A stretch of DNA of 64,000 bases, taken from Pseudeuparius sepicola. Taxonomy: Eukaryota; Arthropoda; Insecta; Coleoptera; Anthribidae. Below, piece after piece: positions 25,297-36,330 of the stretch (position 1 is its first letter; every line of letters begins with the position of its first letter). A program made the translations under genes and the position numbers. The DNA is taken from positions 35,836,365-35,900,364 of the forward strand of contig OY987304.1 of assembly GCA_963920635.1 (NCBI GenBank), read 5' to 3'. A model generated the notes under the pieces. It saw only the letters and a list, made by a program, of their open reading frames with translations, was not told where the DNA came from and did no database searches.

Positions 25297-26683
25297 GTGA
25301 GAGTGTTGCCATTTGTATCTACAGCAATGGACGTCCAAGTAGTGGAAACTCAACGTGGTCAGCCCGCAGTTTTACATTCGGGATATAAATATTCGCTGAA
25401 GTGCGTAAACAAAAACACAACTCGACGCTGGATCTGCATAAAGCGACCGTGTCCAGGTTCCATCACAACAAGTGATTGCTACAAACTTTTGGGGCAAAAA
25501 GCTCATTCCTGTGTTCCTAGTGTTGCCAGAAATGAAGTTGAAGTAAGCTTATTTAAAGCAAAAAAGCGTGCCCGTGAAGAAATTACTCCAGTGCCACAAA
25601 TTTTTAGACAAGAAGTAACGAACATTCAAGACGCAGGGCTCGATTTAATTGTTGAGATTCCAACATTCCTATCTTTTAAAGATACAATGTATAGACAGAG
25701 ACACAAGGGCCTAGGAATTGCATTACCTACATCTAGGAAAGAAATACGACTTCCCGATTCAGTCCAAGAGTACGTAGTGGCAGACGCCCAAGAAGATGGA
25801 GAACGTATCATCGTTTTTGCCGATAAAGGACGACACCTCCTTACAGAAGGGACTGAATTTTTTGTGGATGGCACATTTAAAAGTTGCTGCCCACTCTTTG
25901 ATCAACTATATTCACTACACGTAGATCTAGGTAGCACTGACCAATCAACAGTAATTGTTCCTGCGGCATATGCTTTGCTGCCAGATAGAAAGCAAAGTAC
26001 TTACAGAAGGCTCTTCCGAATGATCCGATAGAATGTGCCCAGATTAACACCAAAAAAAATTCATATTGATTATGAGCAAGCAGTCATTAATGCTATTAGA
26101 GAAGTGTTCCCAGAGACAACAATAAAGGGGTGCAACGTTCACTTTAATCAAGCTTTATGGCGAAAAGTACAAGAACTTGGACTGGTTACAGTATACCGAG
26201 AAAACCAAAATGTTAGAAACCACATTCGCATGTGTGCACTGTGCAGCCCTTGCACATTTGCCAGAAGGCGTGTTACCAGACGCGTGGCTGAACATAATGG
26301 AGACTGCACCAGATAACACACAAGTGAAAAAATTCAACGACTACTTTGTTGATCAATGGCTGGACAATGATTTATTATGGGTAGTCCACAAGGAGAGGCA
26401 TAGAACCACTAATTCAGCAGAAGGCTGGTATAATAGATTTAATAGAAGAGTTGGTAAGGCCAATCCAAATATCTACGAGCTAATCAAAGTCATTGAAGAA
26501 GAAATCAGGTGTTAGAATGTAGCAGAAAAACAAGTAAGCCTACACATAAATACTCCCAAGAGGTCCAGAAAATATATTCTTCTTGATCGGCAGTTAAATG
26601 ATATTGTTGAAGATTTGTCAAAAGGGAAGATAAGCTTAAGAAGTACGCTAGAAAAGTTAAGGCATGTTATAAAATTTGATTAA
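25297..26683 (+). pseudogene. FLYWCH/MULE-type transposase, broken
   Basis: The N-terminal about 80 residues are FLYWCH-like (YKYSLKCVNKN, RRWICIKRPCPGS, then a His-containing segment). The central part has the MULE DDE core: FVDGTFK with the first Asp, HIDYEQA with the second Asp followed by GCNVHFNQAL, and NSAEGWYNRF with the terminal Glu. The frame is interrupted by an in-frame TAG at 26029-26031, a one-base shift near 26234-26250, and a second in-frame TAG at 26513-26515. Residues continue to a stop at 26681-26683. A start at 25327 is as plausible as 25297. This copy cannot encode a full transposase, but all three catalytic acids are still readable. Family: eukaryotic FLYWCH-containing Mutator-like elements, by motif recognition. 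Confidence 0.85.
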
Positions 26684-26757
26684 TTTAATTTAATTTAATT
26701 TTTCTGTCTTTGTATAGTAATAAATCATTTTAGTTTACAAATTGTTTATGTTGCTTA

Positions 26758-27060
26758 TACAGGGTGATCCACTTTTTTGTAGCAGGACTTTAACAGTCGA
26801 AAGAAAGAAAAAAAAGACGAAAATTTCATATCAACGTAGGTCCTTAAATGCTTCGTTTTAAACAAACAAGGTGTTAAAAGTTTAAAAAAAAAAGATTATT
26901 TTTGATAGTGTCCCAACAACATTTTAACCAAAAAAAATTAATGGAATGGAAACCCGACAACTCCGCCACTGGTTGTTTGTGGGCTTTCATTGCACCTTGT
27001 TTGTTTAACACGAAGCGTTTACGGACCTATGTTGCTCGTTTAAAATATACAGAATTCCAA
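26758..27060. repeat. TACAGGGTG-type repeat with inverted arms
   Basis: It begins TACAGGGTGATCCAC at 26758. The segment at 26834-26876 (GTAGGTCC...AAACAAACAAGGTG) is inverted at 26993-27038. Its right border is unclear. It lies inside the MULE-like element. Confidence 0.55.
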
Positions 27061-27280
27061 AGTTGAAATTTATACCATAAAAATATCATACACATTTTGT
27101 GTGCATCTGAGCATGGATTTGCATCTTTAATGAGGGTGGCAACAGGAACCGATCTCTCTACGCCCCAATTGCGAAAGACAAATACCTACCTAGCAACCTT
27201 ATGCCCGAGATGCGAAGGATAACTGATTCCGCTCGAGTTGCGACGCACGAATCGCGAATAAATCCTGAGAGTACCAAGGC

Positions 27281-28073
27281 CATGGATCTCAAATGTTACA
27301 CAAAGTTACCCTATCAAAAAAGCAATCCTTATTTCAAATAAAGTTCTCAGAAAAATAAATGGTAAGATTTATTGGGGGATTTGTTGGACGAAAATTGTTA
27401 TTTGTAAAACAGGCTTTAATAAATGGAGTATTGTGTATAGGCGCTTGTAAGCCTGCCATGGTTTCAGGACTTTCACAACTGGGCACTCCTCAAGTTGGTG
27501 GCGCTCCGAGGTCTGTACTTGTTCCATTGCGATAAAATCAACCGTTTGCGTTGAAATTAGCAAAATGTGCCCCAAAACACCTCTTGACTCCAAAGTTTGA
27601 AAAATAAAATTATAAATAAAGCAAGTGAAAAAATAGCAAAAATAGCCTTAGTAATAAGTTTAATAATGAGGCAAGATAAAGGCAAAATTTACAAGTAGTG
27701 ATAAACTTCAAAAGCAACAAAGTAAATGCTGGCAAACCTTATCCGGCAAAATCTCATAGTATCATCACTAAATAACTTGAATGTACAATATCTAAACATA
27801 TATCTGAATTAAACTGAGGCATTTCAAGCCCAATAAACTAAAATAGATATAACATACGTTTCCACACAACCAACCTTCTCTCGATTACCGAAAAAAATCT
27901 CCTACAGTGACTAGTAAACGGCAACAGTACTGTAGTATCACTGACATAGAGGCAACAGTGGTCGGCACCATAAAAACACACCTTCTATAACCACAAACTG
28001 GACGAAATTTGGGATCACCCGATATCACATCAACAATATAATATATTTGAAACAGACTGGCAAATTGAATGTG
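27281..28073. other. Intergenic DNA with a repeat fragment
   Basis: 27530-27600 matches the arm of the 57459-58502 element (GCGATAAAATCAACCGTTTG...). Otherwise nothing is supported. Confidence 0.45.
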
Positions 28074-28416
28074 AAGAGGGGGTTGCCGACAGCGAAAGTG
28101 ACGTTAGATTTCGTATTTTTGTAAGTTGTATAGCATAACATTTAATAACATTTTACCTGGCAAAAATTTAGTACAACCATCTCTGTCTTCATTTTAATCA
28201 TAAGATCTTACAAGCAGTGTTTTGTTTTATTGGTTGTGAAAACCTTGGGAAAAATAATAATTCCAGTGAATATGCTTTTAAGATCTTATGATTAAAATAA
28301 AGACAGAGATGTTTGTACTAAATTTTTGCCAGGTAAAATGTTATTATATTTTATGCTATACAACTTAAAAAAAATACGAAATCTAACGTCACTTTCGCTG
28401 TCGGCAACCCCCTCTT
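28074..28416. mobile_element. Snapback MITE with about 140-bp arms
   Basis: AAGAGGGGGTTGCCGACAGC... (28074-28218) and its inverse ending ...CGGCAACCCCCTCTT (28273-28416) are nearly identical. The loop is about 55 bp. No coding capacity. Confidence 0.9.
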
Positions 28417-28426
28417 GAGCGACTGA

Positions 28427-28483
28427 GCGAGTTTGAGTCTGAGTTTGAGTCCGAGATTAAGTTTGAGTCTGAGTTTGAGCCTA
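28427..28483. repeat. GAGTTT/GAGTCT tandem repeat
   Basis: A run of six-base units alternating GAGTTT and GAGTCT directly follows the snapback MITE. It creates a false open frame on the - strand. Confidence 0.8.
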
Positions 28484-30527
28484 CGACAATAGAAAAATTC
28501 GGCATAAATACCTTTCATAAAAGACAATAATTTATACAAGAAAAATATGCAAAATAATAACAAAAGTATATCACCGATACTTCTTGTGCGGACTCTCGGT
28601 TTGGCTGGATCTGAATCAACGAGTATTCGTAAACTGCTGGAGTTAAATAATATTTTTTTGGTATAAAAAAATCTTAGGACGTCACAACACAGACCAAGAT
28701 AAAGGAAGGCAGAGAGAAAATCGATATTCTTTGGTTCTGCACTACAGTGTAGCATCAGTGATATAAAAATGTTAAAGTAAAGCATAAACTGAATAGAAAA
28801 GTGATAAATGAGTTCTTGAGACAAGAGTGAAACTTGATTAACAGATTCAATGGGAAATTTAAGAAAATAATGAAAATAATACATTGTTCCGGATAAACTG
28901 GATCAGTGCCGAACAATATTTGAACACAGATATCAATAATTATCGACCAAGGATCATTTGAACGTCAGAGCTATACCAACTGTCAGAAATAAAATTAAAC
29001 GAGACCCTAGACACGTGCCAAAATAAAAATTGCAGAAAAACTTCGATAAAGAATGCGGTCAGTGTTTGAGACGGCGAAATATACCTGAATTAAACCAAAA
29101 ATTTGTCAAATGTGAAACTTGAACCTATGTATAAAAAAACGCCGAAATTAAATTACGTTTGAATTTAGGAGTTAACATTTTTATGATTCACCAAATTGTT
29201 ACTTGCTATTAAGTTTTAATGGAAATAACAATATTTCCGTTACAGCATGAACAAAAACAACTGGATCTTCCAATTTGCTATGAATCTAAAACAAACGTTT
29301 TAGTAAGACTAATTGTAACTACTATTTGCAATGAACTGTAAATAAAAAAGCGACATTTTAATGAACTAACGAGCATTTGACCTCACAGTAGGCTGTGATA
29401 GTCAATAAGTATATCTGCCTGATTTATTTCATTATAAAACGGAAGACGACTGAACACTTTTAAACGTGATGTCCCGAAGTAACTGTTCTTGAAATTCCCG
29501 GTAGCAGTGTTGTCTAGAATACTTCCAATGCCCGTCAACTTTCCCTCCGTTTTCAAAATATGACCATCAGAAACGTTTTTTGTTGTCGAGTAAACACCAT
29601 TCTAGCACAGAAATTTGATTTCGAACAACAAAAGGTGAGATTGCAAAACATCGTAACCTATCAACGACATATAAAATTTGAATTCCCAACGCCAACCTAA
29701 TGTGAAATTATTTTAATGAACGCTCGATGTGAACAAAAATGTATTTGGGCATACGTTGGCCGTACCTACATTAATTTCGAGATGATTTCTTCTGTTTCGT
29801 TTGACGTCAATTGTACCATGCAACGAGCATGATAGCTACATCGTTTTTCAAATAAGCAGTGACCTTCAGAAATATGATTTTTTTATTGTGGGATATACAT
29901 TGGGTATGTTCTGAAACCAAAATAGGGCCCGAAAAACTTCATGCGGATATCGTGGTGTACGAGGGGGATTCAAAAACTTAAAAGGGGCACAGCAGTAAAG
30001 TACCTACCCTTATTTTGCGTTCTAGAGAATAATTGTATAAGAGAAAGTTCTTTGTAGTGAAAAATATACAGAAATACAAAGTAGCAGCCTTCTATTAAAA
30101 AAGAATTTTTTTATCATTAGTTAAAAACAAAAAAAAAACGGGCCTAAGTGATCGATTATCGATTTAATTTAAAATACCGTACCAAGCATATTCTGCAGAC
30201 ACTTGTTCATAAAAAGCCATTCACAAAATCTGTTGTTGTGAAACATATAGACACTATTTTGCGTCAGCGGAACAAAAAATTGTTTGTTCCAACATGTTAT
30301 CAGCGTTTTTCATATTCCCACTTATAGAATATGGTGGCGTAAAATTTCCTTCATAGACAAATGACAAAACAAATTGTAAAAAAAATAATAGAAGGCCATG
30401 AATATAGCCCGATAGTCCAGTATTTTCTATTTCGGTTCAAATTAAAAACAAAACATTTGTTGCGTATATTCTGCCAGTTATACTATAGGTACCTACACAT
30501 AAATATGTGTATAAATCTGTATAAATA
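28484..30527. other. Intergenic DNA, no gene seen
   Basis: AT-rich, with short poly(A) stretches. No open frame resembles a known protein and no clear repeats are seen. Confidence 0.5.
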
Positions 30528-32615
30528 TACAGGGTGGTGAAAATTTCGATGCCCACCAATGGTATCTCGGTTGTGGTTGCTCGAAATTTAGGGGGCCTAG
30601 AAAATTTCTGAAACTAGCATGGAGTTGGCCATGACCACGCAATAAACATTTTGTGGGTACTTGAAGTCACAATAAGTTATATAAAAGTTTTATAACAGTA
30701 GTAGCGGAATAAGTAACCCCAAGTGTTTAAAGTTATATATCGGTAACAATAATAACTAATCACTGAGTTGTTCATCACCTGTCTTGTGGAACCTTCAGTT
30801 CTCATTACTATAGGTTATATAAACTAGTTATATAGCATTGTTGGGAACTTGCTTCAAACACCAATAGATCATAGTTATATAAAGGATACTATGAACACTT
30901 CTTTGTTACTAAGTATATGAGATTTTAGGAACTATTAGGATCCTTTAGGTTGCACAAATACCTTTTAGTTCTCTACAAGAGCCTTTAGAGCTTTCCGTTA
31001 ACTTTATATTACTAAGAGTGTCTACCTGTCAAGAAAAGCATAATAACATAAACCGAATAAAATAGTGTTACACAGAGTGAGGTATATTTATTTGTATTTT
31101 TTTGTATCAACTTATATTTAAATTATGATCGTGATATATATTTTTTTTATTTCTTGGCCAGCACAACACTTTTTCGTTTTCCCAAGCACAAGGAACAATC
31201 GAAAGATGCATCCCTGCCTGGTTCTTCCGTTTGCACTATTTTAAATGACATTGCAGCACACTCCTTTGTTTACAAACTGAAAACTAAAACAAAATTTTGT
31301 AAGGTTAGGATCACAGACATCATAACCACAGGTTATATAAGAGTGTTAGTTATCACTAAAAGTAATAGTCGCTACCTCTGGTCATGTATAGGTAACAGTG
31401 AAGACTATAAGGTTCACCAAAGGTTCTCAATAGATGTAGAAGTTACCTGGGTTATATAAATGGCCTGGGATGTGTTATAAACTTTATAGTAATAATCATT
31501 ACTAAAATATTATATATATATTTTATATGTTGAGTAGACTTTTTAGGTTAGGAATTGGAAATATTATTTTCTTTAAATAAACTGATTAGGTCTCAAAAAG
31601 TACAATACCTTTTCTTGATTTTGGTATAGAAAGGGCACCTCTCTTTAGTTTAATATTTATTTTTGTGTCAATTAATAACAAAGTCAACAACAAATTTTAT
31701 AGATTTATAAAAGAGAGTTCAAAAAACACTTATATGCGAAGCCCAAGCATTTTCTGAAGGCAAAATAAAATTTTACACGGTGCAGCAAAAATGGCATAAA
31801 ACGTTGATACTTACCTGTGACAGAAATGTGTTTTTCCTGTTAGAGGTATCGAACCACTACTATATATGTCATGCACACGCTGCAATAAGATCAGCCACAT
31901 TCCTGTTTCACAAAGTGCAAAATCGAAAGAGACACTATAATACATGCATCTTAAATAATTATTTGATCCTCCTTCAGTAAAAAAGATAAAGATGGAATAA
32001 TATAATAAAATAAATGTGACAAAGACAAAAGAGAAGCTATAATATGCGCGTGCGCATATATGAGCCTTATCCGCGTTTCCAACTGGTAACCACAAACATT
32101 ATATAACTTATGATTCCTCGCCTATTTAGGTAACGGTGACAGTTATATCAAGTTTTATAGGAGTAATTCAGAAGGTTATATACATATAGAGGTGTCCGTA
32201 AGGAGATCGGTATCTACTAATGGTGACGAACTCTAGGTAATATTGGTCACCTTTGCAGCAGTAATAAACTCCACCGTTTAAGGCCTGTAAGGGTTACATA
32301 ATTGTAACCAACCATTGACCATTACTATTTTCAAGAACTATTAGTAACAAAATTTGGTTGTGGTAAAGTTCCTGCAACCTTTACAAAACCAAAAATGTTT
32401 ATTGGGCAAGAACATAAAACTACCAAGGTTCATTAAATTCGGGTAACCGATGTGGAAGATACAAAGTTTTGAAAAAATATAATTTTGCCATTTGGTTAAT
32501 AACAGGATATTGTAGAGGGTATAATAGCGCAACTTCTGTCTAATTTGACCGATGTTGTATCTTTTACAGTTTCCGAGACACCAATGGTGGGCATCGAAAT
32601 TGTCACCACCGTGTA
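30528..32615. mobile_element. 2.1-kb TIR element, TACAGGGTG end, TA target
   Basis: About 45 bp at each end are inverted copies (TACAGGGTGGTGAAAATTTC... and the inverse of ...ATTGTCACCACCGTGTA), flanked by TA at 30526-30527 and 32616-32617. The body contains a frame at 31154-31459 (about 101 residues) that I do not recognise. It also has about ten copies of a GGTTATATAA-like motif scattered through both halves. No transposase motif is visible, so it is probably non-autonomous. Confidence 0.8.
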
Positions 32616-32689
32616 TATTAAGTACTGTGCATGGTATATTTCCAAATATTTACGGTTAGCCCGATGAAGTGATTTTTTCTATAGGTACC

Positions 32690-33020
32690 CACCCCGTCTA
32701 GCCCCACTGATTACTATCGCGAACCGCGCACAAATCAGCGGGAATAGTTCGCAGGTGGCGGCTGCCCGCGCGCGCCGGCCGCCCGCCGCGGTATATGAAG
32801 ACGCGGCTTCGTCGTAAATCGGCGCGGATTAGCGAATTAATTTGATGGCTATCTTTTTGTGCGCCCCAAGGGGCGGTATATCACGGGCGGGCCGACGGGC
32901 CCGCCGGCGGGCCATATCTCGGGGCCGATGTCTTCATACATCTGGGAGAAGAATGGAGGCGCCGCGCGGCGGCTTGAATTCGTTACAGAGGAAAGTACAA
33001 TAATTGAACTGGGTCGTGGG
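32690..33020. other. GC-rich, CpG-dense island
   Basis: A sharp composition change from the AT-rich surroundings. It holds runs such as GCGCGCGCCGGCCGCCCGCC and inverted GC blocks (GGGCGGGCCGAC / GGGCCCGCCGGCGGGCC). A homeodomain-like GCGAATTAATTTGATGGC lies between. No open frame is recognisable. It could be a promoter or enhancer of a gene outside the window. Confidence 0.5.
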
Positions 33021-34434
33021 GGTGGCGGGTGGTTGTAATGTTTCTATTCCTGAAACAGGGAGAAGTCCCTTTCATTTAATTTTCACTGTATAGTTAGTTA
33101 TCGCAAGACGAAGCGGATGAACCCTCGTCCGGGACTAGTCAAGTATGAATGCGACATCTCTAATCCGCAAATAATAATTTTACAAATAATTGTACACGCG
33201 CGGCCTCATAAATCGTTCCACTAGTCATGAGAAATAAGCAAGAAATCAAGAATTTCGGGTAAGTGCGGCAACGTTGCGCCAATTGAACGGCTTCTATAAT
33301 CAACAACTTCCCCTACATTCCTTCATACCGACTCGCTCCTCCCCGTAGAAAAAAAATTGCGTTAACTGACGTATTAACACGCCAGTCAACGAAAATAGGT
33401 TAATAAATCGCGGCATTATCATTATAATAAAGTGGATTTAAAGTTTTACACAGTTTTGAGATTCACGTAACGTGAAATTACTCGGATTTCTTTGATTGTC
33501 AAAGTGGTATTAGTTAAATAAGGCATAATATCTAAATTGTGTTATTATAGAAGAATCTCTCGTAGTGGTTTTTTACATTTATTACACTTCTTTATCTTAA
33601 CCGCGAACCAAATCTTTGGTTTATTTCAATTTTTAAAGCTTCCCTGGAGTCTTCGGGTGAGGTTCTGATGCTTCCCGGGCCCCCGAAAAATCGAGAAATG
33701 AGAAAAAACAAGCAATTTCCAATAGTGGTTTTAGAGGATTTTCCGTCGGTTTCGTGAATCGGTAATTTCTCTTAGATATCGGATTTTCTAGGTTCTTTTT
33801 GGTATCGGAAGAAAGTACGACATCCAATTAAGAGATTTACCACCTTCTTCGATTTTTACAACGGCTCTATTCGAGGTTGTCGAAAGACTTTTGCGAAAAA
33901 AGCCGCCAATGTCCGTGGGCAGGGTTATAAGATTTTCCACTATTATTCAGGCAATCGCCGAATTTACTGTTTTTTGCACTGTGACTGGCAATGTCACGTA
34001 AGGTAATGTCGCGTAATAAGATGTTAGATTTGCCGTCACTTATTAGGCTTTTAAGGTTATCGCTGGCTTTCAAACCGCGATAGAGGGGAGGGGTTGTCAG
34101 TCGAACGCCTTTGCGTCCGCACCTATTGGAACGATTTCAAGGGCCGCGCGTGTACTTTATAACTTCCTGACCTACCTGTTAAAAGACCTGATATGTATAG
34201 CACCTGATATGTATAGGATACACATTATTAATTTAGAGAATAATGATATTTTTGAATAACAACCAATGAAAAATACATCTTTCCAAAGTAAAATGTATGA
34301 GAATAAATGGCGAAAATATTTTTTCTAAAAAACAGTTTCTCTAAAAAAATTAGTTGCAGGAAAATCGGCATCCTTGCGAGAATATTGGAAAATCCTATAA
34401 AATGTTCGAAAATAAGTGTACTTTATATTAATAT
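33021..34434. other. Intergenic DNA, no gene seen
   Basis: A mixed-composition stretch. 33100-33320 and 34080-34160 are GC-richer, but I see no gene. Confidence 0.45.
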
Positions 34435-35312
34435 ACATATCCATATCCATAGGTATGGAATAATGCTTATATCTTCTTAAAAAATATATTTAGAAAAAAA
34501 TGGTTTAAATAAAACTTACAGTGTGACCTATTCTGCATAATCCTAACAAGTCGATTTTGCTTTACCTCTCATAATGTGGTTGCTAGGGCAACGAACTTTT
34601 TTTTTTTTCAAATGGGATCATATCATTTTTAATCGATTTTTGGAATCAGCTACTTATTCTGCATACAACGGCATAAAAAAATCTATAGGTTACATAAGGA
34701 AAATTTTGAGAAATAAATTATTTTTATTTTTTCCGATTTAATAGTGGACGTTATCAGTAAACTCGATGGAGGCAAAAAATATGCTACATTAAAATTGTTT
34801 GATGGTTTTGCTTCTTTTCTTTTTGCTTTTCTTATAAAAAAATTCTCATTGGTCGATAAATTTAATCAGTAGGTGTTTTATGTCCTGCAAGTTAAAATGG
34901 TACATTTAACTGAATTCGAAAGATTTACCATTCTCATTATGACAGAACCATCAAACAATTTTATTGTAACATATTTTTTGCCTCCATCGAGTTTTCTGAT
35001 CGTCCACTATTAAATCGGAAAAAATAAAAATAATTTATTTCTCAAAATTTTCCTTATGTAACCTATAGATTTTTTTATGCTGTTGTATGCAGAATAAGTA
35101 GCTGATTCCAAAAATCGATTAAAAATGATATGATCCCAGTTGAAAAAAAAAGTTCGTTGCCATAGCAACCACATTATGAGAGGTAAAACAAAATCGACTT
35201 GATAGGATTATGCAGAAGAGGTCACACTGTAAGTTTTATTTAAACCATTTTTTTCTAAATATATTTTTTAAGAAGATATAAGCATTATTCCATACATATG
35301 GGGCACCCTGTA
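34435..35312. mobile_element. Large snapback element ending CACCCTGTA
   Basis: Arms of about 360 bp (34451-34812 and 34946-35300) are inverse copies with few mismatches, around a 130-bp loop. The right end is GGGCACCCTGTA next to TA; the left end is decayed. Member of the TACAGGGTG-ended family. Confidence 0.85.
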
Positions 35313-35785
35313 TAATAGGTATTTTCTCACTTTCAGTTGCACAATGTATCGAAAATTTCTTGCATTTTTACATTTTCACAGGAAACCCAAAAAAATTAGA
35401 AATATTGGGAAAATCCTAAAAGATCCATATTTTTTTGTGGTTTTTAAATTTTTAGGGAACCATTTTTCGGGTAAGACCATCAAAATATCAATGTCCAAAA
35501 ATGAGTTGAGCATCAATTAGAACTTCGCACCAAATGTACATACAAAAGAACTAGTCAGTTACTGTTTACAGGAATTTTTAAAAAATGCGGCCATCAACTT
35601 TACTACACAAACTAAATAACACACAAGTTTATTCTATCCGTGAGCCTTACAACTTCCCAACTTCACAAAATATATATATATATATTTCCTTTATCATTTT
35701 CAAAAATGTCTACTACCAAAGTTCAAAAACATGCTAAGCAAAGGTTTTAAGAGTTAGTCTGCTGTTCCAATGTGTGACTTTTTCA

Positions 35786-36330
35786 TATTTTGAAAAATAA
35801 TTGCATACACTTTTAATCAATTTGATTTCAAGACGGAGGACATTGTTGTTTGTTTGATAGCAAATAAATTCTTAAGAGTAGCTTCCATTTTACGTATTTT
35901 TTAGACTTTGAAGTATAAATTTCTCAAATCAGGGAGAAACTAACAACGAATTTTGACCATGTATGGCATATTTTCCCTATTAAAAGATAACGCTACGGAA
36001 AAAAAAGAATAAGCGTAATTTTTGGTTATTTTTGGTACTTTGTTTGCGCATGCGTATTTTACAGATTTTTACAGTTATTATTTTGAAAAATAATTGCATA
36101 CACTTTTAATCAATTTGATTTCAAGACGGAGGACATCGTTGTTTGTTTGACAGCAAATAAATTCTTAAGTGTAAGCTTCCATTTTACGTATTTCTAGACT
36201 TTGAAGTATTAATTTCTCAAATCAGGGAAAAACTAACAACGAATTTTGATCATGTATAGGCATATTTTCCCCATTAAAAGATAACGCTATTAAAAAGACA
36301 GACAGCGTTATTTTCAGTTATTTTTGTAGA
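35786..36330. repeat. Direct tandem duplication, period about 293 bp
   Basis: TTTTGAAAAATAATTGCATA... starts at about 35788 and again at about 36081. Both copies continue collinearly for about 240 bases to ...AAAAGATAACGCTA with a few substitutions. Non-coding. The preceding 35313-35785 is AT-rich with no feature seen. Confidence 0.85.

Larger units (their letters stand above)
24627..27280 (+). mobile_element. MULE-like DNA transposon with repeat-built ends
   Basis: The transposase remnant at 25297-26683 is flanked by clusters of a degenerate GTCGCAACTCGGGCG-type motif. Three copies lie at about 24652, 24690 and 24731, with about four inverse copies between 27161 and 27258. The opposite orientations imply terminal inverted repeats made of iterated units. 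Other elements have since inserted (24801-24914, 26758-27060). Exact ends and target duplication are unresolved. Confidence 0.6.

Noticed and set aside
28427..28483. Possible CRISPR-like array
   Set aside because: Simple hexamer tandem repeat without spacers in a eukaryotic genome.
28351..28884. 177-residue - strand frame
   Set aside because: It begins in a hexamer tandem repeat and the arm of a snapback MITE; no protein similarity is evident.
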